Shown piece by piece: positions 12,701-22,094 of a stretch of DNA of 27,033 bases (within the stretch, counting starts at the first letter, position 1; every line of letters starts with the position of its first letter). Source of the DNA: Asterionellopsis glacialis. Taxonomy: Eukaryota > Bacillariophyta > Plagiogrammaphyceae > Rhaphoneidales > Asterionellopsidaceae. The stretch spans positions 9,235-36,267 of the forward strand of contig WKLE02001563.1 in the NCBI GenBank assembly GCA_014885115.2, given 5' to 3'. A program made the position numbers and the translations under genes. The notes below the pieces were generated by a model, which saw only the letters and a list, made by a program, of their open reading frames with translations, was not told the origin of the DNA and made no database searches.

Positions 12701-13982
12701 ACAGGAAAATCCGGAAAATGAAATTTTACCACCGAAAGGATCCTGTAGCTCGACACGGATTCCAGAACCGCTACAGGAACCATCGATGGTGGTTTCACCT
12801 GCAGACTCGGCTATGCTCGCCCTGCTTCAGCAACGCCTTGGTGATGCGTGTAATGAAATTGGTAAAATATTTTTGAACGAATTGAGAACTCTGTTGGCAG
12901 ACTCACCAGCAGACGATATCACGAATGGAGATAATTCTCCTCTTGCCGCGGGCCCTCTCTTATCGTCAGCTCAGTTCTGGTTTTCAGAGGGACTTCGCAA
13001 TTTCGAGGAGTGTAAAGACCTCCGCAATGTTGCTTTGATTCAGTGCAATCTCTGTCAGTGTTGTAAACTCCAAGCCAATAATATGTTTGGTCCCGGCGAT
13101 ACCTCACAGGAATCTACAAATATCCATGCTGAGCATTGTTTGCAAGACGCCGCGAATCACCTTCAAATGGCTCATGCTACACTCGGTGAACGTGATGTAG
13201 ATACAGTCACGTGGGATATGGTAAGTGAAGAGCTAGCAGCCACCTACCTGGTTCTTGGAGTCCGCAGAAGACAGTCGCTGCTTGGAAGCGGGTCGACACC
13301 TCTCATTTTGCAAGCTCTCCGTTTAACTCCGGGGAAAGAGAGATCAATTATAGAACCCATGGAAAGAGCATTGAAGATATACGAACAATCTGGAAACGCT
13401 CACCAGGCAGCTGCAGCTCATTATCAGCTGGCTTTGTTCTTTTCTAAAGTGTGGACATGTCAACGAGATGAATCGAAGACCAGAGAGAAATTGTCAGACG
13501 CATTCCTCCATTACAGTGCCGCACACAAATACTTCAGCCAAGCACCAGCAGGGAACGAAGCTACCTTTGTCATACTGTGTTTAGATCTCTCCAATTTGTA
13601 TTCTGCTGTAGTTGCTGGTGACAAACAGGAAGAGTGCGTTGTAAAAGCGCTCCATCGTTGTCTTGAGGCAGCTGATGCGTTCTCTTTTGAAGCAATTGAT
13701 GCTGCTCATGAACGCAATGTTATTGCACACAGCGATTGGTTTGAGAAAATGTCAACTCTTGCATCCTCAGTTGAAGACAGAGTATTTAAATTGTTGATGA
13801 GTCTGGTAAAATTGGAGAAAGAGAATATACTGAGCTCGGGAGGCAGATACAAAGAGCTTTACCGCAATGCGCTAACGGTGAAAATGACTACCAAAATTAG
13901 AGATGAAAAAGAAGGGACCAGTCCGGAAAGCAGTCTTTACTATGTTCACGAATTATTGACCACTATGAAGCAAATGTCGTAG
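9714..13982 (+). CDS. EDRF1: EDRF1 (erythroid differentiation-related factor 1) orthologue
   Basis: This single-exon gene encodes 1422 residues. Several blocks in order match the eukaryote-wide EDRF1 family: SVAVHNIGGTLLVD near residues 73-86, WKFQDMNLLVGS near 250-262, NVPQLALCLHEKGLIQ near 440-455, and a block with ANCTRD...YLLRREAG followed by IQLYDVSS near 512-540. The C-terminal half is helical and TPR-like, with FEECKDLRNVALIQCNLC near 1095. Human EDRF1 has about 1230 residues and is linked to globin expression. Its basic biochemical role is not settled, and nothing here shows the role in algae. Between the conserved blocks are low-complexity insertions (poly-Gln near 135-145; 14 Ser in a row at 731-744 encoded by AGC/AGT triplets). 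The start at 9714 follows an A-rich context and precedes the first conserved block by about 70 residues. Confidence 0.88.
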   Translation: MASSRAVSFVTKKSDSTKAQTTKINDGTSKSSRNIPPSTSSSSSSSSTSRAVDFIGPVKDLFTMPYTSDRGISVAVHNIGGTLLVDADTTAADYGPLGIQNSSNNPRIPSSRRRPRPTGFFNIPVGNTETQQQQQQRQDSEADEIKSSNQKSHASPTGTELVALQQEEKPKDTLTLVTSMLQHQSIVPTTTAENSFPQVNHNDIHKSHESSNRSLALEPNEDNGSIILTLPPPEKYAGPVVPEEPREYLPWKFQDMNLLVGSDAMVYRNNSVESSSATTHADGNNDQAIAIRVADVADIRTQLHRHQEMVQQGLFVPDHEMALHQQMGKQRSYAEALTPQTTQCLSVEEEVGTTTDEETTVQTTQKGAHPSFSAPDLNQVQLQTCMVPSAGTALGGLLSPMGPQQQQSSINQSSASASEPATQPSPISTVMDAYLDNIMANVPQLALCLHEKGLIQSVKLLQTEDIPYALMHPSTLDTTSSFAMNEKTATGEPLFTPQIMEMNASMILRFLKANCTRDNSTYLLRREAGQTNIQLYDVSSISSQRQRKWIWWLATMSYRFALRLGQLSQSNHADYAMQREFRARQRSLLQNALDMLEDLKDMDGGAHETLRSAVSESLADTFLSKSNKSGNTTADTSRGGGDNSFGVVDGDTSNKPAPTTSSSQPYNGVSVDALNKAHDHLCYGIRTLWPVFKRANENERQAKEKRRKNRIRKKMSSLSNRRRVVVQNDESSSSSSSSSSSSSSDSDCDDGENPRMDASMIEIEATTMQLFGLHHKLINVSLRLAEHHLQNYYSSSAMQSLRTAARRMAAAISLLQPLGGHGGVEVLKNGDMKRLIQSLRHQYTWLWEHCGHFARSFAADGLWRDRGHTCGDDIISLLQDVEAAFVTSSDGLGSLIFHQDSQLSKKSENAVSLKSLSAVVVVDGNVAGGVGSKANAKHVTTTSAVGPEAVAAIRAKLDNQKQIKRDERRVLVAACVSYSRSIDAFQEIIFEKAEEQQENPENEILPPKGSCSSTRIPEPLQEPSMVVSPADSAMLALLQQRLGDACNEIGKIFLNELRTLLADSPADDITNGDNSPLAAGPLLSSAQFWFSEGLRNFEECKDLRNVALIQCNLCQCCKLQANNMFGPGDTSQESTNIHAEHCLQDAANHLQMAHATLGERDVDTVTWDMVSEELAATYLVLGVRRRQSLLGSGSTPLILQALRLTPGKERSIIEPMERALKIYEQSGNAHQAAAAHYQLALFFSKVWTCQRDESKTREKLSDAFLHYSAAHKYFSQAPAGNEATFVILCLDLSNLYSAVVAGDKQEECVVKALHRCLEAADAFSFEAIDAAHERNVIAHSDWFEKMSTLASSVEDRVFKLLMSLVKLEKENILSSGGRYKELYRNALTVKMTTKIRDEKEGTSPESSLYYVHELLTTMKQMS

Positions 13983-14333
13983 TCGAAAAACAATCCAATC
14001 TGCAATGTCCTGTACAGTATCATTAAAATGTTAACAAATAGAAGTTGCGCAATCTTGATTCGAGTAAAATTGTGCCATTCGTATTTGGACAAAGCTTCAG
14101 AGGAATTGAGCCTATACATGGCCAGCATAATATAAGCAATTGAACATTCATCTAATATAGTTGGTCTTGCGTCTTCTGAGACTGCTTGAAATTTCATGAG
14201 AGTGCAAGTTTCTTTTCGCCATCAGTATTGCAGCAAAGATTCAGCACCGTTTAGTAAGCTAGTAACTGAACAAGATCATAATTGGAGTCAAGTAGGTTCC
14301 TTGCGCATTTTAATTCCAGCAAGCAGTGACTGA
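13983..14333. other. Convergent 3' spacer between EDRF1 and the DNA methyltransferase
   Basis: This 351-bp AT-rich spacer must hold the 3' UTRs and polyadenylation signals of two genes reading towards each other. I see no RNA gene, repeat or conserved open frame in it. Confidence 0.5.
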
Positions 14334-15941
14334 TCATGTTTTCAATGCGCATTTCTTAATCAATTCTCCTCCGATGCTAGCAATTACTGGTGGTGTAACA
14401 GCGTTTCCAATCCCATGATAAAAGTGAGCAACCTTGTCGCTCCCATCCTTTTCCAGTGATGGCACCTTGAATGATTCTGGGAATCCCATGATGCGGCAGC
14501 ATTCACGAGGTGTAAGAAAGCGTGGTCGTCGGTGCGTACCAACACCGTCACAGGGTGTTCCATCAGATTGTTCGAATACAAATTTGGTGCTAAAGCTCCC
14601 GATACGGTGATAATTTGAAATAAGAGTGGGGGCGTCACCGTTGATATCAATACAGTATTCAGTCGAAGAAAGTTGTTTCTTTTTTGCATGCATGTCTTGT
14701 ATCTTTTGCCACTGTGAAGAGGAAAGCTCACTTGTCATCACCGAGGGGCAGTCTTTATGCTCTAATATGTCTCGTACTGTGCATATGTGGGGGTCGCCAT
14801 TTTTTGTGGTTTGTTCTTTTGTGCCGACCAAAGCGTCCCACTCGAAAAGTTCATCATCCCCACAGAGATCATTTCTAATACCTACAATGTAGACCCTCTC
14901 CCTCTGTTGTGGCAACCAACGCCATGAATTGATTACTCTCCAACTTACTCGATAACCGGAGGATTCAAAAGCTTTCAATATTCTTTTAAATACTGCTCCA
15001 GGTTGAAATAAAGTTGGATTGTCTCCCTTTTCACGCTTTCCACGAGACCCTCCATCCATGGTCACAAGACCAGGAACATTTTCAAACAGAAAGCATGGAG
15101 GTTGTTTGTTGTGAAGTACCCGAACAAGCTCTCTGTACATTTGTCCTCGATCATCTTCAAATCCACGCCGATTACCACGGTTTGTGAAAGGTTGGCACGG
15201 AAATCCTCCGGTCAACATGTCAAAGGTTTCTGGAAAATCATAATCTGTATCTAAATCAAGGACATCGCCTTCTACGAGGCATTCTTGTTGGTGATCCTTC
15301 TGTAGTTGTTGATTATCTTGGTGCTCAAAATTCTCTCGATAAATGGAAGCAGCGTGTGGTGAAACTTCTGAGGATAAAACACATTTTCCACCTATACGTT
15401 CAAGACCCAAACGGAACCCACCAATACCTGCAAATAGTTCCACAAATGTAAAGGTACTACTTATAGATGACGAAACCTGTGTTTTTTCTTCTCCCATCTG
15501 TTTGTGTTGTTGTGATGGTCTATCTTCTTTTATTGAAAACTTTTTGGGGGGGGATTGCTTATTTTTCTTCTTTCGTCGAAGACCTGATAGGTACGTGGCA
15601 GAATGTTGATTAAGAAATTTCATGATTTCTGGATGACAATCATCAAGTGCGGAAGCGACTAAAGGTGGTAAGTGAATCAATAACCAAGGCTCCTGAAATG
15701 TTCTATACGAGGAAGAATCAAGAACATCATTAGCATGCTCATTTTCATTTTCATGGTCTTGTTGTTTTTTGCAGGTAGAACTGTAGGAATCTAAACGATC
15801 AACTCCACGAAAACGAATTGGAGGTTCCCGTCCAAGAGTTTTGTTGAGTACATTACGGAATGCTTGAGCATATTTGGAGCGGATACGAACAGCACCAACT
15901 GAAACCCCCACTTGATGGTGATTCGCCTTATTTAACGACAT
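14334..15941 (-). CDS. Cytosine-C5 DNA methyltransferase, bacterial-type architecture
   Basis: The protein (535 residues) should transfer a methyl group from S-adenosylmethionine to C5 of cytosine in DNA. The motifs appear in canonical order. Motif I is FAGIGG (170-175). Motif IV is GFPCQPF with catalytic Cys249. Motif VI is ENV (287-289). Motif VIII is QQRERV (345-350). A recognition region spans about 365-470. Motif IX is TPRECCRIMGFP, and motif X is GNAVTPP (512-518). The arrangement is that of Dcm-like bacterial enzymes; there are no BAH, PWWP, ADD, RING or SNF2 domains such as DNMT1, DNMT3 or DNMT5 carry. Diatoms are known to have a bacterial-like DNMT class, to which this probably belongs. 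An N-terminal extension of about 165 residues is basic and low-complexity, and its function is unknown. The gene is intronless and no restriction endonuclease gene is adjacent. Target sequence and cell compartment cannot be read from the sequence. Confidence 0.93.
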   Translation of the reverse strand: MSLNKANHHQVGVSVGAVRIRSKYAQAFRNVLNKTLGREPPIRFRGVDRLDSYSSTCKKQQDHENENEHANDVLDSSSYRTFQEPWLLIHLPPLVASALDDCHPEIMKFLNQHSATYLSGLRRKKKNKQSPPKKFSIKEDRPSQQHKQMGEEKTQVSSSISSTFTFVELFAGIGGFRLGLERIGGKCVLSSEVSPHAASIYRENFEHQDNQQLQKDHQQECLVEGDVLDLDTDYDFPETFDMLTGGFPCQPFTNRGNRRGFEDDRGQMYRELVRVLHNKQPPCFLFENVPGLVTMDGGSRGKREKGDNPTLFQPGAVFKRILKAFESSGYRVSWRVINSWRWLPQQRERVYIVGIRNDLCGDDELFEWDALVGTKEQTTKNGDPHICTVRDILEHKDCPSVMTSELSSSQWQKIQDMHAKKKQLSSTEYCIDINGDAPTLISNYHRIGSFSTKFVFEQSDGTPCDGVGTHRRPRFLTPRECCRIMGFPESFKVPSLEKDGSDKVAHFYHGIGNAVTPPVIASIGGELIKKCALKT

Positions 15942-16406
15942 GGAACATTGTTTGGGTGCTATGAACTTCTGGACAACACCCAGTCAACAAGCAACGCCCA
16001 TCCATCAAGACACATCCATCACCCATCAAGATTTGAGATCACAGTACGGTATGGCTCAGCTCCCTCTCGACGGTACGAGTACAGACAGTTGCTCGTCCTT
16101 CACCCTGTGTTATGAGTTATCTCGGGCTTGTAAAAATATAAGCTCTATCCCTAGTCATAATGGATCACACAGAATACTAAGAGAAATAATATCAAACACA
16201 AAAAATGAGATAATAGAAACGATTCTTCCTGTAAAACTGAGAATAATTAGCATGGACCCTCATTTTTAGAATTGAAGTTTACTAGATGCTTTAGAGAAAT
16301 GAAATATAATGTATATAAGCTGGGATCTAATGTATGTAAAAAATGAAGAACTAATATGAATTTTAAGTGTACAGATATGAAGGTCGTTTAGAAATCATGA
16401 AGATGA
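15942..16406. other. Spacer between the methyltransferase start and the second phytotransferrin stop
   Basis: These 465 bp hold the promoter side of the methyltransferase gene and the 3' end of the minus-strand phytotransferrin gene. The first 150 bp contain repeated CATCAAGA/CATCCATC words. The rest is AT-rich. The 109-codon open frame here has no recognisable features and was not accepted. Confidence 0.5.
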
Positions 16407-19172
16407 TTAGACAAGATTATTGTCTTCCTTGTCACCAATAACAAATTCAACGGGCTGTTCTCCTCCTTTCTTCGAAGGTTTCTTGAATTTAAATAAGAAA
16501 AACAGAAGAATAGCTCCAATGACTGCAACCATGATTCCTACAACAGCACCTCCATGATCTCCAGCACTGGAACTTTTAGTAGGTTCGGCTGTACAGGCAT
16601 CGAATTCAGCCTTGCCTATCATTGCACAGTCAACATTGAGAAGAGAGTATGTATTTTTGAAGGCTGAGTACACTTCTTCGGGGTTGCTTGATCCTTCTAG
16701 ATCCATGTTCTTGTCAATAACGCTTGCAGCCTGGGGGTCACCCGCCTCAATCAGAGGCAACACTGCTCGAGAAAATACGTATCCGGAGGCGAGAGTTCCG
16801 TCACCATTTTTGGCCTTCCTGTTTGTTTCTGCATATGCAAGAGCAGATTGAACGAGAGGAACATTGATCAAAGACTTGATGTCATCAATCGACTGACTAA
16901 GGGCACTGCAACTTTTGTCTGTGATTTCTGTTTTTCCTGAGAAAAGGAGCGGCATTAATTCCTCGTTGACCCTCGCATCACCACCCCTGCATGTGCCGAA
17001 CTTTTGACATTGTTCTTTGCCTAAAGCATGCATCATTACTCCATGTTCGGTGTGGCCCATGGAACCAATCAATAAAGCAGCAACTTTATCCCAGTTTGCC
17101 ATTGCATCGGTAATACGGCCATTGTTACAAGCAGAGAGAGCTTCGTGCATAGCAGTTAATGCACCTAAATGAACAACAAGATACTGACTGCCTTTCACCA
17201 CGATTTCCTTTCTCTGGTCTTTAGTTGCACCTGGGATCTTTGACGTCGTAAAACCAGAATTCACAAGATTTTCAGCGTAGTCGTTGTCTTTGTAATAAGC
17301 TGAATAAACACTGTATTCAGGAACCTTACTACGATTTGAATCAGTTGCAAGTTCATGCAAACTTAATGTTTTGCTATCACTAATGACAGCATGCCTTCCG
17401 TAAACATAGAGATCTCGGGCTGCCGAAATCGCTCCCTGGTCCATGAGGATGGAAAGTTCATTGATGTCGATGTCCAATCTTGCAACCTATTGTAGAAAAA
17501 ATTTGAGGAATTTTTAAAAAAATTAGTCCAACAATCACAATTAAAAAATTAATTCCAATAAATACAAATCCACACCCAATTATTTAAGAAGAAAAGAGAA
17601 ACTTACACCGTGAACGTCAGTATCAGGAATATATTCCTCGGCGAAAGGCCTGCTGTTTGAGCGGTCTTTGCAATTGAATTCGTCGACAAACTTATATTTG
17701 CCAATGTCAGCACATGTCAATCCTAAGCAATCCAACGTTGAATATATAGCTTCAATCACGGCATCAGTTTCAATCTTGGAAAAGGAAAACTTTTCATTTA
17801 GAAGCAACTTGCGCTTGATGTATTCATAGGTTCCCGCATTGCACTTGGCTGTAAGAGGAACAAATGCATTAGCATACAAGATTCCGCGTTTTTCGTCGGT
17901 GTTCCTAATGTAATGAATAAGACCTTGAATCATTGGGACTTTCATCTTACTAACGACTTTCGTAGCCAATGTTCTCAAATCTAAATAGGCTAGTTCATCG
18001 CTGACGCAAACACTGGGTGTTGAAAGAACTGACTTCATATCTACCAACAACTCAAGAATGTCATTGTTGGCTTTGTTGGTGTCTACTTCAAACTTGCTTT
18101 CCTGATATTCTGACATGGCATAAAGAGTGTGACCGGCATCAGCTTGTGGTTGTGTCTTTCCCTGTTCACTGTCGCCAATCCAAAGAGCAGCGACACGATC
18201 AATGGGGTGTTCGCCAGTCAGGTCAAAGATTTCCTTCTTTTTGCATGCATCCAGAGCTCTATCCATTTCATTAATTGCATACATCCAAATATTAAGCAAA
18301 ACGGCACCCTCTGATGCCAGTGTCAAGTCGGCAAGAGCTTTATTATTCTCGATAGCATCAGTGACAATGGTGTCCGCATACAGCCTGACGTCCTTGCCAA
18401 GAAACTTGCCATCCTCATCACCGAGAGCATGAAGGTACTGATTGAAAATGTTGTTATTGGCCATAGCAAGGCTTTCAGCTGTACTGAGACCAGCCAAGGA
18501 TCGTGTGCCAACTTCAATTCCATTTTCGTAGATAATGGAATTCTTGCCGTTCCGATAGATTTGTTCGGCGCCATTTCTGTCTTGAGCTTGCATTTTCTTC
18601 ATCATTTCTTCAACATCTTTGGCAAGGTTGGTACTGTCAAAATAGGAAAAGGATTTCAAAGTTAGTTTTCAAATGAAAATAAAATTAAAATGGCTAAACT
18701 AATTGAAACGAACTTACTGTTGTTCAACATTAGTAGTAAATTTGTAGACATTGTGGCCTGTATCTGGGTCCACTTGTGGATCTTGAGATGGTTGCATATT
18801 ATCATCATATGGTGACATGTTATCGCCCATAGTTGGATCGTCGAACATTGGATCATCTGGTTGATTCATGAGACCCTCTTCATCTGTGTCCATACCCATT
18901 GGGTCGGTCGGATCCGAAAACATGGGGTCGTCCATATCCGGTAAATCGCTGGGGTCGTTCATTAGAGGGTTAGACGACGCGGTGGCTGGATCATTCGGGT
19001 CCATTGGATCTCCATCAGGTGTGGCCATTGGAACTCCCTCCGAATCCATGTCGATGGATGGTGGATCACCCATGTCTGGATCGTCGTTCGTAGCGCCCGG
19101 CATGTCTGGTACCGGATTGTTGTTGGGAGAAGTTGTAGGAGAGCTGTTTCCACCTGGATTAAAGAGCGACAT
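16407..19172 (-). CDS. Phytotransferrin paralogue with one two-lobe FEA1 module and Met/Asp/Pro-rich N-terminus
   Basis: This is the paralogue of the gene at 651-7995, predicted at 853 residues. Exons on the minus strand are 19172-18718, 18633-17607 and 17486-16407; both introns are GT-AG, with phases 2 and 0, at the same places as in the large gene. Residues 1-140 are acidic and low-complexity (many DPM, DDPM and NDP words, about 16 Met). Lobe A spans about 141-494, with WIGDSEQG, VPMIQGLIHYIRNTD and DCLGLTCADIG; lobe B runs from 495 to about 790, with VYGRHAV, NDYAE, GHTEHG and VPLVQSAL. A membrane helix lies at about 805-827, followed by a lysine-rich 26-residue tail. Both lobes resemble lobes A3/B3 of the large protein most closely. 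Iron(III) binding at the cell surface is inferred from the family. No signal peptide is visible from this start and an in-frame stop lies just upstream, so the true N-terminus may differ (see findings). Confidence is high for the body and lower for the start. Confidence 0.82.
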
Positions 19173-19390
19173 GGTAAGTGTTTTTGATTACTTCTTGTGA
19201 ATGAAGTGTTCTTGCTTGTAGAAAACTTGTCGTTAGTGACGAAAAAACGAGGCAAAAAATAATGAAATGACTCTGTTTTTTTTTTGGTGGAAAGAACAGC
19301 GAATAAAATAACAGCTCTAGCTTTCTTATCATTTCTCGTGTCGCAGAGTCTCGGGGGGCATGATGTTGCGTTGTCAGCATGTGTTGTACC

Positions 19391-19465
19391 AGTACCTCTG
19401 GTACCAGGTACACTACCTGGTACATATTAAATAGGCATGTAACTTACCTGTACCAGGTACCTTAG
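19391..19465. repeat. Palindromic GGTACC cluster (right)
   Basis: GGTACC occurs at 19400-19405 and 19456-19461, within longer words such as TACCTCTGGTACCAGGTA and TGTACCAGGTACCTTAGTAC. The nearest copy is about 230 bp upstream of the predicted start of the minus-strand phytotransferrin gene. Further copies continue into the tandem repeat at 19492-19864. Confidence 0.75.
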
Positions 19466-19491
19466 TACGTTTGGAACACCAGCAGTAGAGG

Positions 19492-19864
19492 TACTACCGT
19501 TTGCGGTACAGGTACCTGTACCTATTGGAACATACCGTGTACAGAACCTGGTAATGGTATCAGAATTACTACAGACAGTACCGGGTAATTATTTGTCTAC
19601 ACCGGTTTTAATAACACGTTGACAGGATGTTGTTGGTACGAAGTGAACCATGACGGTAGTAGGCGCATTTTATTACTACCGTTTGCGGTACAGGTACCTA
19701 TTGGAACATACCGTGTACAGAACCAGGTAATGGTATCAGAATTACTACAGACAGTACCAGGTACCGGGTACCTGGTAATCATTTGTCTACACTGGTTTTA
19801 ATAACACGTTGACAGGATGTTGTTGGAACGAAGTGAACCATGACGGTAGTAGGCGCATTTTATT
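19492..19864. repeat. Tandem direct repeat of two units of about 185 bp
   Basis: Two head-to-tail copies, about 19492-19674 and 19675-19864, both run from TACTACCGTTTGCGGTACAG to AGGCGCATTTTATT. They differ by a few substitutions and two small length changes. Copy 1 has an extra CTGTAC-type insertion near 19515. Copy 2 has an expansion at 19755-19777 that makes a perfect inverted repeat: TACCAGGTACC, a 1-nt spacer, then its complement. The high identity suggests a recent duplication. No coding content is recognised. Confidence 0.85.
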
Positions 19865-22094
19865 TAATGGATGCTACTGTTCCCCGTGCATTGAATGTTG
19901 GTTGTAAAAAATAACTGAAATCGAGTATTATTGCTGATTTACAAGCAACATACCGTAAACAAAGTAGCTGAGTACCTGTACGTCATCAACCTAACTCCCA
20001 AGCTTTGTTTGGATAAAATATGGGAGTATCATGTAAACTTCAACATGCTAGCAACGGCTATATTGTCTATGTTCTACATAATACATCATACTCATTGCAA
20101 AGAAATATCTCCAAAGAAAACCAAAGGGGTCGATTATGTGAGGTGGAAGATTACTAGGAGGTACCTCGTAGAACCCTTTTTGCTGCTATTACAAATCATC
20201 CGTACTGTTCCTGTACCTCCGCAGACAGCCATAAACGCAGGCATGCGAGGTCACTTATTAACGACTAAATATAGAGTCAATCGCATACTGTGAGCTCGTA
20301 CGTTTTACCTGTTATTTACCTCATACATACAGCGTAGGATTCTTTTTTGTTAATTAAAGAGACAGTCAACGTATCTGTCAGTAGAGGTGATTTACCTGTA
20401 CTGGTTCTGAATAGGTTCTCTGCGGCTTGATTTTCGAAGCGGCAGATCCTTCAAGTTGAATTTGGACTATCAGATTCTGGCTACTTTTCGACAGATAGCA
20501 CTTTGGATGAAAGGAAAGGAAAAATAATTTGTGACTCTGTCTTGATGACTTCGTTTATTCTACTGATGCATGTAAGATTGTACACGAAATTTTAATACAA
20601 AGTATGACTTTCTCTGATGTCTCCAAGAATTTTTTTAAAAAATGATTCTCCACTGACTTTACCCGCTTCTTTCGTATGTCAAATGTCGCAAAAGTCAAAA
20701 AAAAACATTCAAACAAAGATTAAAAATCCTGCACAGGTACCTGTAAACAATTTTTGTAACGATGCGGATCAGTGCGTTACTTTAGTTTGATGGGCAGTAT
20801 CCCTCTACTCTCTAGGAATACGTTTCAAAAATATTTTTTTCAGCCTAAATCAGCTGATCTTTATTTTTTCTAATATCAACGTCCATTAGTTTGATCCTTA
20901 CACCATGTCATAGTGTGCTAACAAACACGGTTATCTAATCGTAAACTATCATAGTAATTGCACCTCTGCAATTCGAGGTAGGGCTAGGAGACACTACAGC
21001 ATGTATGCGGTCTCTCTGGAAATTGTGAGAGTTTTCAACACACACCCCATCTTTGCATTGGGACTACTTACTAGAAAGGAACAAATACAGTAACAATTTA
21101 TTTGTTTCATGCATCGAATTAAGCTTTACCTTCCTTGTGAGGCAGTTCCATTGTCAATTTTCAAATTATTCCAGGACTCTTTTGAATATAGTATTTATTT
21201 CCTACCATCAAAAGCAATCTCCCATACTTTTATTTTTTAAAAGAAATTACTTGTTTTTAAAATGGATTTCGTAAAATCAAAGCTGAAAGCGATCCTCTCA
21301 TTCAATTTTTTTTTCAATCAGACAATATGGAGGCTTTCGCTGATACAGCAACACCATTCAGGTCTTCTTTTTTTGTTCGAGGGCACGATTCTGTAGACTA
21401 CAAGTACCACTGTAGTGAATTGGCGTCAATTTAGGTAGATTAGCCACCAATGTTGTTCTTGAGAATACAAAAGGCAAAGAAAATATATAAGATACTCTAA
21501 GTTCATTGGCCTCGGAAGTCGCTGTTGAATCTACAAATATCAGAACAGAAATAATGTACTCCAACTCTTATTTGAAAAATGGACTTTCCATAAAGTAATG
21601 ACTTGGTGATCCAGATATCATTCAATTGATTTTGTATTTTGATTTTGAAAATCTGGAGAGATTACTCTTGTAGATGAATAGGCGTAGGAATGCTTAAAGG
21701 TAGAATATATCATTGATTTCCCATGCTGACACTATAGAGGAGCTAAAGTTACAGCAGTTTCCATACATACTCATGCAGTCCTGTAGTGTGTTCTTGTTGT
21801 CCCTTCTGGTCTACAGTTCTTTCCTGTCGATTCCTTGTCGGTAATTGTATTTACAATTTCTAAAATGTTTACTTTATATTGCCATGTGCATCATCATTTC
21901 TGGTATTGATATCCAAATGTTTTAGAGGAACTAAGAGCTAAGCTTGACTTCTACAACTACTTTACTTCAAAGTCAAACATTGATTCCAAATTTTTAATAA
22001 TTTCTAAGCTTTTAAGGGCAAAACGCACTTTCCAGAGATTTTATACAAGAGACTTTTTGAATAGATCATGCAGACTAAAATTCATATTTTTAAC
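19865..22094. other. AT-rich intergenic region without a recognised gene
   Basis: About 2.2 kb were read on both strands. A 120-codon frame at 19931-20293 and a few of 60-75 codons elsewhere show no motifs, domains or repeats. I found no T-loop or anticodon arrangement convincing enough to call a tRNA. Isolated GGTACC palindromes lie near 20160 and 20738. Ancient transposon remnants are possible but none is recognisable by eye. Confidence 0.5.

Noticed and set aside
18868..19200. 110-codon plus-strand frame with Gly/Ser/Met-rich sequence and a GTAAGT just after an ATG at 19171
   Set aside because: It mirrors the repetitive Met/Asp/Pro-rich exon on the minus strand. The donor-like word is coincidental because no plus-strand gene continues beyond it.
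19437..19461. AACTTACCTG, resembling the 5' end of U1 snRNA
   Set aside because: The sequence that follows is the GGTACC repeat, with no Sm site or U1 stem-loops recognisable.
19931..20293. 120-codon plus-strand frame
   Set aside because: It has no motif, signal peptide or recognisable homology, and its composition is that of the AT-rich spacer.
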